This document shows, piece after piece, positions 1 to 5,385 of a stretch of DNA of 6,389 bases. A model generated the notes under the pieces. The model made no database searches. It saw only the letters and a program-made list of their open reading frames with translations, and was not told the DNA's origin. The stretch spans positions 1-6,389 of the forward strand of contig JASHXX010000039.1 of NCBI GenBank assembly GCA_030043335.1, written 5' to 3'. The stretch is from Xanthobacteraceae bacterium (GTDB lineage: Bacteria; Pseudomonadota; Alphaproteobacteria; Rhizobiales; Xanthobacteraceae). The number at the start of each line of letters is the position of its first letter. Position 1 is the stretch's first letter. The translations under genes were made by a program, and so were the position numbers.

Positions 1-1307
1 TTCTTCTGCTGGTCGGCGCCCTTGAAGTTGAACGCCGCGCAATAGGCGCGCGAGTTGACCTCGCGCTTGCCGAGTTGGAGCTGGTCGAGGCCGCCGGAAA
101 TCTCCTCCCAGACGCTCTTCTTGCCGTCGAGGCTGTCGCGCGACTGGTCGACATAGCCGAGATGCACCGACTCGCCGATCGCGATCGTGCCGTCGTCGGG
201 CTTGTCCCGCTTGGTGATCATGCGGAACAGCGTCGTCTTGCCGGCGCCGTTCGGGCCGATGATGCCGACGATGCCGCCCGGCGGCAGGCGGAAGGTGAGA
301 TCATCGATCAGCAGGTTGTTGCCGAAGCCCTTGCGCAGATGCTCGAAGTCGATGACGTTCTGCCCGAGCCGCTCGGCGACCGGAATGACGATTTGCGCGG
401 CCTGGGTCTGCTTCTCGCCGGCCTTCTTTAACAGTTCCTCGTAGCGCTCGTAGCGCGCCTTGGATTTCGCCTGCCGCGCCCGCGGCGAAGCGGCGATCCA
501 TTCCTGCTCACGGGCGAGGGTGCGTTGGCGCGCCTCCTCCTCGCGGCCCTCCTGCTCGAGCCGCTTCTGCTTCTGCCCCAGCCATGACGAGTAATTGCCC
601 TGATAGGGAATGCCGCGGCCGCGGTCGAGCTCGAGAATCCAGCCGGTGACGTTGTCGAGAAAGTAGCGGTCGTGGGTGACGATGAGGATCGCGCCCGGAT
701 AATTGCGCAGGTGGCCCTCGAGCCACATCACCGACTCGGCGTCGAGGTGGTTGGTCGGCTCATCGAGCAGCAGCAGCTCGGGCTGCTCGAGGAGGAGCCG
801 GCACAGCGCCACGCGCCGCCGCTCGCCGCCGGAGAGCTTGGCCACGTCGGCGTCATCGGGCGGACAGCGCAGCGCGTCCATGGCCTGATCGACCTTGGAA
901 TCGAGGTCCCACAGCCCCTTGGCTTCGATCTCGTCCTGGAGCTTGGTCATCTCGTCGGCGGTTTCGTCGGAATAGTTCGCGGCGAGCTCGTTATAGCGCT
1001 CGAGCACCGCCTTCTGCGGCGCGACACCCTCCATGACGTTCTCGCGCACCGATTTCGTCGCATCGAGCTGCGGCTCCTGCGGCAGGTAGCCGACGCGAGC
1101 GCCCTCGGCGACCCAGGCTTCGCCGGAAAACTCCTTCTCGATGCCCGCCATAATCCGCAGCAGCGTCGATTTGCCGGCGCCGTTGACGCCGAGCACCCCG
1201 ATCTTGGCGTCGGGATAGAACGACAGGTTGATGTCCTCCAGGACCTTGCGGTTGCCGGGATAGGTCTTGGAGAGCCCCTGCATGTGGTAGATGAATTGAC
1301 GCGCCAT
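1..1307 (-). CDS. ettA: Energy-dependent translational throttle protein EttA (ABC-F ATPase), C-terminus cut by window edge
   Basis: EttA is a cytoplasmic ABC-F ATPase without membrane segments. The family binds the ribosomal E site and gates entry into elongation according to the ATP/ADP ratio. The 435 visible residues, beginning [10 protein letters not shown], contain a first ABC domain with Walker [10 protein letters not shown] (40-48), signature LSGGE (158-162), Walker [13 protein letters not shown] (178-189, catalytic E183) and switch His in THD (H212). An arm insertion follows at about 95-140. A charged linker at about 242-320, rich in K, R and E, matches the P-site tRNA interaction motif. 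The second domain opens with Walker [10 protein letters not shown] (351-359). E. coli EttA has about 555 residues, so roughly 120 are missing, including the second signature and Walker B. The ATG at 1305-1307 gives the canonical N-terminus, although the Shine-Dalgarno is weak (GAAG). Uup and other ABC-F members are less likely given the arm, the linker and the close EttA-like start. Confidence 0.96.
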   Translation of the reverse strand, partial: MARQFIYHMQGLSKTYPGNRKVLEDINLSFYPDAKIGVLGVNGAGKSTLLRIMAGIEKEFSGEAWVAEGARVGYLPQEPQLDATKSVRENVMEGVAPQKAVLERYNELAANYSDETADEMTKLQDEIEAKGLWDLDSKVDQAMDALRCPPDDADVAKLSGGERRRVALCRLLLEQPELLLLDEPTNHLDAESVMWLEGHLRNYPGAILIVTHDRYFLDNVTGWILELDRGRGIPYQGNYSSWLGQKQKRLEQEGREEEARQRTLAREQEWIAASPRARQAKSKARYERYEELLKKAGEKQTQAAQIVIPVAERLGQNVIDFEHLRKGFGNNLLIDDLTFRLPPGGIVGIIGPNGAGKTTLFRMITKRDKPDDGTIAIGESVHLGYVDQSRDSLDGKKSVWEEISGGLDQLQLGKREVNSRAYCAAFNFKGADQQK

Positions 1308-1717
1308 TGGGCTTCAGGCTCGACGCCCTGCTCTCTTGTTCGGCGCCGTCCGGCCTCCGCCTGATCGGGAGAAGGCGCGACTGCAACGGCGCACATTTCG
1401 GGAAAACTGGCGCTGATGTAGCGACGCCGGGGGCTGACGGCAAGCGCGGCAAGGCGTGCGGCCAGGCCGCGTGCCCGCGAGGGCGAGGACGAGCCGCCGG
1501 GTTCGCCGTTTCCGCGACCGCGGTAAAGCTTCGTAAAGTCTGATCACATTTGCCGCGCTCAGGCGAACAAGTCGCAACAATTTTTAATCATCTTCCGCCG
1601 AAAATTTCTTCAATGGGCGTTTGAACCCTTCGCTTCGCGGGCCCGACCAATAGGCGGCGCGACGCTGGAACGGGTTCCCAAAGGAGCGCCGCCCGGAAGG
1701 CTCAGAGGGAGCGTGTC
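1308..1717. other. Gene-poor intergenic region between divergent ettA and a small ORF
   Basis: I see no convincing gene in these 410 bases. Open frames here lack consistent codon bias and a Shine-Dalgarno. The stretch at about 1576-1612 is clearly AT-rich (runs of T and A) inside otherwise very GC-rich DNA. It is the most likely place for promoters serving ettA (leftward) and the small ORF (rightward), but I could not fit a good -35/-10 pair on either strand. A short repeat of TAAAG flanks CTTCG near 1523-1537. A GC-rich potential hairpin lies at 1453-1475. Nothing resembles a tRNA or a known riboswitch. Confidence 0.5.
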
Positions 1718-1900
1718 ATGTGGCGCAATCTCGCCAAAGCTGTTCGCGAACTGCAGCGGACCTTCGAGGGCCCGTTCGACCCCTACCGGCCGGAACTTCA
1801 CTATATGCGCGGGCCCGGCCCGAAATGCCTCGCCAAGCACGCCGATCCGGTCGAGGCGGCCGCCCGCGAACTCCCCGCCGCGGCCGAGGCGCGCCTCTAA
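1718..1900 (+). CDS. Small hypothetical protein, 60 aa
   Basis: I do not recognise this protein. It starts MWRNLAKAVRELQRTFEGPF and ends in an Ala/Glu-rich tail (AAARELPAAAEARL). It has no membrane segment, signal peptide or zinc-binding cysteine set; only one Cys is present. The N-terminal 16 residues could form an amphipathic helix, followed by a Pro/Gly-rich stretch. Support for coding is a strong Shine-Dalgarno (GAGGGAG, 1705-1711) six bases before the ATG, and third positions that are mostly G or C, as in the neighbouring real genes. It reads in the same direction as the dehydrogenase 108 bases downstream and could share a transcript with it. Against it are its small size and the lack of a recognised family. 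An overlapping longer frame running to about 2151 lacks the same codon bias. Confidence 0.5.
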   Translation: MWRNLAKAVRELQRTFEGPFDPYRPELHYMRGPGPKCLAKHADPVEAAARELPAAAEARL

Positions 1901-1961
1901 CGCGCCGCCACGCGACTCGCGGCTCTCCTCGCCGCTACCACGGACCTCCCTTGTCATCCAC

Positions 1962-1981
1962 AAGCCGTTGTGAGACGGCTT
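1962..1981 (+). promoter_or_regulatory. Hairpin in the leader of the dehydrogenase gene
   Basis: A perfect 7-bp inverted repeat, AAGCCGT and ACGGCTT, surrounds the 6-base loop TGTGAG. It ends 27 bases before the dehydrogenase ATG and 13 bases before its Shine-Dalgarno. Only three T residues follow, so it is a poor intrinsic terminator for the small ORF. It could equally be an attenuating structure, an operator or chance. Confidence 0.3.
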
Positions 1982-1993
1982 TGACGCCGGTTG

Positions 1994-1999
1994 GGGAGG
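1994..1999 (+). promoter_or_regulatory. Ribosome binding site that fixes the dehydrogenase start
   Basis: GGGAGG lies nine bases before the ATG at 2009. A longer reading from TTG at 1991 would place this site inside the coding region and leave the TTG without any Shine-Dalgarno, so ATG 2009 is preferred. A second GGGAGG at 2002-2007 is too close to the ATG to be the main site. Confidence 0.7.
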
Positions 2000-2008
2000 G
2001 TGGGAGGC

Positions 2009-2965
2009 ATGCCGCTTCGTTGCGCCATTCTCGACGACTATCAGAACGTCGCGCTCGCGATGGCCGACTGGTCGAAAGTCGCGGCCGATGTCGAGATCGA
2101 GGTGTTCAAGGAGCACCTCGGCTCCGCCGACAAGGTCGTCGCTGCGCTTGAGCGATTCGCCATCGTCTGCGCCATGCGCGAGCGTACCGCGTTCCCGCGC
2201 GCGGTGTTCGAGGCGCTGCCTGAACTCAAGCTTCTGATCACGACCGGCATGCGCAACGCCTCTATCGATCTTGAGGCGGCCCGAGCCGGCGGCGTTGTCG
2301 TTTGCGGCACGCCGGCCTTCGGCAGCGCCACCGCCGCGATCGCCACCGGCCTGATGCTCGATCTGGCGCGCCGGATCGGCTACGAGAACGCGCGGCTGAG
2401 GGCCGGCGCCGTCTGGCAGACGACGATCGGGCTCGATCTTGAAGGCATGACGCTCGCCCTGCTCGGCCTCGGCAAGCTCGGCAGCCAGATGGCGCAGATC
2501 GGGCAGGCGTTTCGTATGCGCGTGATCGCCTGGAGCCAGAACCTCACGCCCGAGAAGTGCAAGGCGGCCGACGTCGAATATGTCGGCCGCGAAGATCTGT
2601 TCCGCCGCGCCGATTTTCTGTCGATCCACCTGCAGCTGTCGCCGCGCACGCGCGGCCTGATCGGCGCCGCTGAACTCGCGCTGATGAAGCCGAGCGCGTA
2701 TCTCATCAACACCTCGCGCGGCCCCATCGTCGTGGAGGCGGCGCTGATTTCGGCCCTGCGTGAAGGGCGGATCGCCGGCGCCGGCCTCGACGTGTTCGAT
2801 ATCGAGCCGCTGCCGATCGAGCACCCGCTGCGCAAGCTCGACAACGTCGTGCTCACACCGCATCTTGGCTACGTGGTCGAGCAGAATTATCGCGCCTTCT
2901 TCGGCGGCATGGTCGACGACATCCGCGCTTTCCTCGACGGCAAGCCGGTGCGGGTGCTGACCTGA
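2009..2965 (+). CDS. D-2-hydroxyacid dehydrogenase family protein
   Basis: This 318-residue cytosolic oxidoreductase belongs to the NAD(P)-dependent D-isomer-specific 2-hydroxyacid dehydrogenases, which interconvert D-2-hydroxyacids and 2-ketoacids. The N-terminal catalytic half starts MPLRCAILDDYQNVAL. The Rossmann domain carries GLGKLG (G153, G155, G158). The catalytic triad is Arg237 in NTSRGP, Glu266 in DVFDIEP and His285 in TPHLG. The length matches the short members, with no C-terminal ACT domain, which argues against a feedback-regulated SerA. After the second Rossmann strand the sequence reads VIAWSQNLT, with Ser176 near the position where NAD-specific members have Asp, so NADP(H) use is possible. 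The gene is convergent with the SemiSWEET gene, 14 bases away, and may be co-transcribed with the upstream small ORF. The substrate cannot be read from the sequence; glyoxylate/hydroxypyruvate reductase or a phosphoglycerate dehydrogenase-like activity are options. Confidence 0.93.
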   Translation: MPLRCAILDDYQNVALAMADWSKVAADVEIEVFKEHLGSADKVVAALERFAIVCAMRERTAFPRAVFEALPELKLLITTGMRNASIDLEAARAGGVVVCGTPAFGSATAAIATGLMLDLARRIGYENARLRAGAVWQTTIGLDLEGMTLALLGLGKLGSQMAQIGQAFRMRVIAWSQNLTPEKCKAADVEYVGREDLFRRADFLSIHLQLSPRTRGLIGAAELALMKPSAYLINTSRGPIVVEAALISALREGRIAGAGLDVFDIEPLPIEHPLRKLDNVVLTPHLGYVVEQNYRAFFGGMVDDIRAFLDGKPVRVLT

Positions 2966-2979
2966 GCGGCGGGTGCCCG

Positions 2980-3240
2980 TCAGCCATGGCGGATCTTGAG
3001 CGCCAGGATGATCGAGGTGATCGCGAAGGTGACGAGGCTCGACCCGATCAACGGCCGATCGAGAAGGGCGAGACCGTAGACGAGCCAGAGCAGCACGCCG
3101 ACGACGCACAGCGTCGTACCCGAAAGCGAGATCGCCCGGGTGTCGCGCTCGCGGATGATCTTGATCGCCTGCGGCAGCCAGCACACCGTGGTGAGAACCG
3201 CGCCGGCGGTGCCGATCGCTTCGACCATGGCTTCGGCCAT
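2980..3240 (-). CDS. SemiSWEET family sugar transporter
   Basis: This 86-residue inner-membrane protein is a bacterial SemiSWEET (MtN3/PQ-loop family). Members have one three-helix bundle and dimerise to carry sugars by facilitated diffusion. Predicted helices are at about 8-26, 41-60 and 63-82. The PQ motif is LPQ at 22-24, followed by the typical KIIRERDTRAISL segment and LWLVYG at 51-56. Trp52 corresponds to the conserved substrate-pocket Trp. Sixteen residues later, where the family normally has the pocket Asn, this protein has Ser68 (RPLIGSS). The ATG at 3240 is chosen because AGGG lies ten bases upstream. A TTG-initiated form would add 17 Ala-rich residues before helix 1 and is less likely. 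The gene is divergent from phoU across a possible Pho promoter region. The substrate is unknown. Confidence 0.9.
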   Translation of the reverse strand: MAEAMVEAIGTAGAVLTTVCWLPQAIKIIRERDTRAISLSGTTLCVVGVLLWLVYGLALLDRPLIGSSLVTFAITSIILALKIRHG

Positions 3241-3332
3241 CGCTGCGGTTCCCTTCGCCGAAGCTGCCGGCGCGGCAGGCGCGCGCGCCAATTCGCCGTC
3301 CGAATCGGCCTGCTCATTATCGGTGCGTCGGT

Positions 3333-3348
3333 GTGACTGTTATGACAC
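3333..3348. promoter_or_regulatory. Second Pho-like half-site in the semiSWEET-phoU divergent region
   Basis: GTGACTGTTAT at 3333-3343 repeats GTGACTGTCAT at 3359-3369, 26 bases downstream. On the opposite strand GTGTCAT (3348-3342) resembles a Pho-box half, and CAGTCAC follows after two bases rather than the usual four. ATGACA (3342-3347) and TGTCAT (3364-3369) also form an inverted pair. It may be an auxiliary PhoB contact or a weak leftward site towards the SemiSWEET gene. Confidence 0.3.
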
Positions 3349-3362
3349 GCGGTATTCCGTGA

Positions 3363-3380
3363 CTGTCATCGGTTCGTCAC
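3363..3380 (+). promoter_or_regulatory. Candidate Pho box upstream of phoU
   Basis: CTGTCAT, four bases (CGGT), then TCGTCAC. This matches the PhoB-binding layout of two 7-bp direct repeats (consensus CTGTCAT) with a 4-bp spacer. The first half is perfect and the second is degenerate. Ten bases further on is TAGGAT, a reasonable -10. That is the usual geometry of PhoB-activated promoters, where the box replaces the -35. It would place phoU under phosphate-starvation control. The site is inferred by eye from consensus. Confidence 0.55.
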
Positions 3381-3390
3381 GCACGAATCG

Positions 3391-3396
3391 TAGGAT
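3391..3396 (+). promoter_or_regulatory. phoU: Candidate -10 element of a Pho-dependent phoU promoter
   Basis: TAGGAT matches four of six positions of TATAAT, including the first two and last two. It sits ten bases after the Pho box. Transcription would start near 3403, leaving a leader of roughly 195 bases before the preferred phoU ATG. No other structured element was recognised in that leader. Confidence 0.4.
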
Positions 3397-3597
3397 CATA
3401 AGGCATTGGATTCGCGGCGTTTGCCGGCGGTAGGGGTTGCGGTAGCGGCCGGTGCAGCCCGCGTTGTGAGTCGATGGGCCACTCTTCGTCGTTTCCTTGC
3501 GACAAGCCGCGAAGCCCGGGCGATCGAGAAACTCGGATCCGGAATCGTCAACGTGCCCGACGGCGTGGGCAGCGACGCCATCGCCAATGACAGCGCC

Positions 3598-4335
3598 ATG
3601 ATCGTTTCCGAACACACCACGCGAGTCTTCGATAACGACCTTACCAAGCTCACACAGCTGGTCGCGCAGATGGGCGGCTTTGCGCAGAAGCAGGTCGCCG
3701 ATGCGATCGAGGCGCTGTCGCGCCGCGACGTTACGCTGGCGCGCCAGGTGATAGCCGCCGACGCCACCGTCGACGACCTGCAGCGGCAGATCGAGGAGAA
3801 GGCGGTCGCGACCATCGCGCTGCGGCAGCCGATGGCGATCGATCTGCGCGCGCTGGTGGCGATGTTGCGCATCGCCAACGATCTCGAGCGGATCGGCGAC
3901 CTGGCCAAGAACATCGGCAAGCGCGTCATCGCGGTGAGCGGCGAGAGCTCGCAGCGCACCCTGATGCGCGGGCTGCGGCACATGGCGACGCTGGTCGTGT
4001 CGCAGCTCGCCGCGGTGCTCGACAGCTTCGTCGACCGCAACCCGGTAAAGGCGCTGCAAGTCTGGCAGGGCGACAGGGAGGTCGACGCGCTCTACGTATC
4101 GCTGTTCCGTGAATTGCTGACCTACACCATGGAAGATCCCGGCACGATCTCGATGTGCATCCATCACCTGTTCTGCGCCAAGAACATCGAACGGGTCGGC
4201 GACCACGCCACCAACATCGCCGAGGCCGTGCACTACATGGTCGAAGGCCACGCCATCGCCGGCGAGCGGCCGAAGGGCGATACCTCGAGCTATGTGCTCG
4301 AGAGCCGCGCCCCAGCGGCCCCCGTCCCCGCCTGA
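3598..4335 (+). CDS. phoU: Phosphate signalling complex protein PhoU
   Basis: PhoU is a cytoplasmic adaptor between the PstSCAB phosphate transporter and the PhoR kinase. It dampens Pho signalling when phosphate is plentiful. The 245-residue protein, starting MIVSEHTTRVFDNDL, shows the expected two repeats of a three-helix bundle. Each repeat carries a metal-binding E/DxxxD-type motif: NDLERIGDLAKNI (94-106) and KNIERVGDHATNIAE (195-209). The ERPKGD segment (223-228) is also familiar from alphaproteobacterial PhoU. The ATG at 3598 gives the family's usual N-terminus and length but has no clear Shine-Dalgarno. An in-frame GTG at 3553 has a weak GGA upstream, and an in-frame TTG at 3406 would give 309 residues. 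The reading frame before about 3550 lacks coding bias. No pstSCAB or phoB gene flanks it here, so it looks like a separate transcription unit. Confidence 0.94.
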   Translation: MIVSEHTTRVFDNDLTKLTQLVAQMGGFAQKQVADAIEALSRRDVTLARQVIAADATVDDLQRQIEEKAVATIALRQPMAIDLRALVAMLRIANDLERIGDLAKNIGKRVIAVSGESSQRTLMRGLRHMATLVVSQLAAVLDSFVDRNPVKALQVWQGDREVDALYVSLFRELLTYTMEDPGTISMCIHHLFCAKNIERVGDHATNIAEAVHYMVEGHAIAGERPKGDTSSYVLESRAPAAPVPA

Positions 4336-4340
4336 CCGCA

Positions 4341-4371
4341 GCCGGCCTCTCTTTTTTGCCGCATCCGCGGC
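4341..4371 (+). terminator. Possible weak terminator after phoU
   Basis: A GCCGGC palindrome is followed by a pyrimidine tract with six T residues (4352-4357). Next comes a 5-bp hairpin, GCCGC-ATCC-GCGGC, at 4358-4371. The order is not that of a textbook intrinsic terminator, because no strong stem immediately precedes the T-run. It is nevertheless the only candidate between phoU and the next gene. Confidence 0.3.
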
Positions 4372-4394
4372 GTTAACCTGACATTAGGGTTAAC
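4372..4394. promoter_or_regulatory. TTAACC dyad, possible CtrA-type site before the TPR lipoprotein gene
   Basis: A perfect inverted repeat pairs GTTAACC (4372-4378) with GGTTAAC (4388-4394) around nine bases. Within it, TTAA (4373-4376), seven bases, then TTAG (4384-4387) matches seven of eight positions of the CtrA consensus TTAA-N7-TTAA. A good -10, TCTAAT, lies at 4397-4402. CtrA controls pilus assembly genes in Caulobacter, so the site suits its position before a tad gene. It could instead bind another dyad-recognising regulator. Confidence 0.4.
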
Positions 4395-4396
4395 GG

Positions 4397-4402
4397 TCTA
4401 AT
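4397..4402 (+). promoter_or_regulatory. Candidate -10 element for the TPR lipoprotein gene
   Basis: TCTAAT matches five of six bases of TATAAT. Transcription would begin near 4409. That is downstream of the in-frame ATG at 4401, which supports the ATG at 4467 as the real translation start. The -35 region lacks a good TTGACA at normal spacing, which fits an activator-dependent promoter. Confidence 0.35.
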
Positions 4403-4466
4403 GCTAGAGCATGCCCCGGCGGCCGCGCGCTCCCGCGCCGTGGCGCCGATCCTGTCAGCGATCAAG

Positions 4467-5267
4467 ATGCGTTCGACCCGACCCCGCCCTGCCCGCCTGT
4501 TCGCCTCGACGGCGCTCCTGCTTGCCGTCGCCGCGACAGCCACAGGATGCGAGACGACGCAGACGACCGCCGCGTTGCCGATCGCGTCTTCCGAACGCTC
4601 CGAATCCGACTGGCGGCACGACGTCGCGCTCTATTCGCAGCAATATCGCGCCGATCCCAAGAATCTCGACGTGGCTCTGCACTATGCACAGGCGCTGCGG
4701 GCCACCGGCCAGCGCGCCCAGGCGGTCGCCGTGCTGGAACGGGTTTCGATGGAGAATCCACGCGACAAGACCGTGCTCGGGGCCTATGGGCGGGCGCTCG
4801 CCGAGGCCGGCGACTATAATCAGGCCCTCCAAGTGCTCGAGCGCGCCCACTCGCCAGACCAGCCCGATTGGCACATTCTCTCGGCGCAAGGCGCCGTGCT
4901 CGACCAGATGGGCCGGCACGCCGACGCCCAGCGCTACTACCTGACCGCGCTCAAGATGGTCCCGGACGAGCCGTCGGTCCTTTCCAATCTCGGGCTCTCT
5001 TATGCATTGGCGAAGGACTTGCCGAACGCAGAGGCGACGCTTCGCCGGGCGGCGGCGCACCCGCCGGTCGATCCGCGCGTACGGCAGAACCTTGCACTCG
5101 TCGTCGGCCTGCAGGGCCGTTTCGCCGAGGCGGAAACGATTGCGCGCGCCGATCTGCCGCCGGAAGAGGCCGCTGCCAACGCCGCCTATCTGCGCCAGAT
5201 GCTGGCGCGCCGCAACGATGCGCCAAATCCAAGGCGCGCCGCGCGCACCGCGAACGGCTCTGGCTGA
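4467..5267 (+). CDS. tadD: TPR repeat lipoprotein, probable Tad pilus assembly protein TadD
   Basis: This 266-residue protein has a lipoprotein signal: a basic start (MRSTRPRPAR), a hydrophobic core at about 11-25 and a lipobox ending ATGC with the acylated Cys at 28. Tandem tetratricopeptide repeats follow from about residue 66 to 225, recognisable by repeated patterns such as ALHYAQALRATGQ, LGAYGRALAEAGDYNQA and VLSNLGLSYALAKDLPNAEA. TadD lipoproteins are needed for Tad/Flp pilus biogenesis, probably acting with the outer-membrane secretin. The assignment rests on this architecture and on tadC next door, because TPR repeats alone are not diagnostic. The ATG at 4467 is chosen for a normal-length signal peptide; ATG 4401 would add 22 residues and has no Shine-Dalgarno. 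The gene is convergent with tadC. The Ala/Arg-rich tail after 245 is probably disordered. Confidence 0.82.
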   Translation: MRSTRPRPARLFASTALLLAVAATATGCETTQTTAALPIASSERSESDWRHDVALYSQQYRADPKNLDVALHYAQALRATGQRAQAVAVLERVSMENPRDKTVLGAYGRALAEAGDYNQALQVLERAHSPDQPDWHILSAQGAVLDQMGRHADAQRYYLTALKMVPDEPSVLSNLGLSYALAKDLPNAEATLRRAAAHPPVDPRVRQNLALVVGLQGRFAEAETIARADLPPEEAAANAAYLRQMLARRNDAPNPRRAARTANGSG

Positions 5268-5273
5268 TCATCC

Positions 5274-5306
5274 GTCAGGCCGGCCTGACCGGCCGTCCCC
5301 GCTTTT
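5274..5306 (+). terminator. Hairpin after the TPR lipoprotein gene, possible terminator
   Basis: GTCAGGCC-GGCCTGAC (5274-5289) is a perfect 16-base palindrome beginning seven bases after the stop codon. An overlapping alternative hairpin is GGCCGG-CCTGA-CCGGCC (5278-5294). Only a short TTTT (5303-5306) follows after eight bases, so termination may be weak or Rho-assisted. Confidence 0.4.
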
Positions 5307-5330
5307 GATCTTGCTTCGTCTCAAGACGCA

Positions 5331-5355
5331 CATACCCGGCACGAGGCCGGGCATG
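5331..5355. repeat. GC-rich palindrome, possible REP-like intergenic element
   Basis: CATACCCGGC, loop ACGAG, GCCGGGCATG: a stem of ten positions with one mismatch. It lacks a T-run on either strand. Short intergenic palindromes with CCGGGC/GCCCGG cores are common in Bradyrhizobium-type genomes. Only one copy is visible here, so its repeat status is inferred. It lies between the convergent tadD-like and tadC genes and may also stop transcription from either side. Confidence 0.35.
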
Positions 5356-5385
5356 CTGCGCGAAGATCGGCGTCGCGCATGACGT

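Noticed and set aside
672..1364. 230-residue plus-strand open frame opposite ettA
   Set aside because: It is a mirror of the ettA codon bias, with no recognisable domain and no Shine-Dalgarno.
1307..1543. 78-residue plus-strand frame in the ettA upstream gap
   Set aside because: It has no Shine-Dalgarno, no consistent third-position bias and a low-complexity Gly/Ala/Arg composition.
1610..3184. 524-residue open frame on the minus strand opposite the small ORF and the dehydrogenase
   Set aside because: Its composition (Arg, Asp, His, Gly-rich, low-complexity) is typical of the antisense frame of GC-rich genes. It overlaps a clearly functional dehydrogenase and the SemiSWEET gene.
3241..3291. 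N-terminal extension of the SemiSWEET from TTG 3291
   Set aside because: It would add 17 Ala-rich residues not seen in the family. ATG 3240 has a Shine-Dalgarno and gives the usual length.
2986..3336. 116-residue plus-strand frame opposite the SemiSWEET gene
   Set aside because: It is highly charged low-complexity sequence opposite a well-recognised membrane protein gene.
3340..4251. 303-residue minus-strand open frame opposite phoU
   Set aside because: It is an antisense shadow of phoU, running over the regulatory region, with no family resemblance.
4401..4466. N-terminal extension of the TPR lipoprotein from ATG 4401
   Set aside because: It would push the lipoprotein signal 22 residues inward, has no Shine-Dalgarno and overlaps a likely -10 element.
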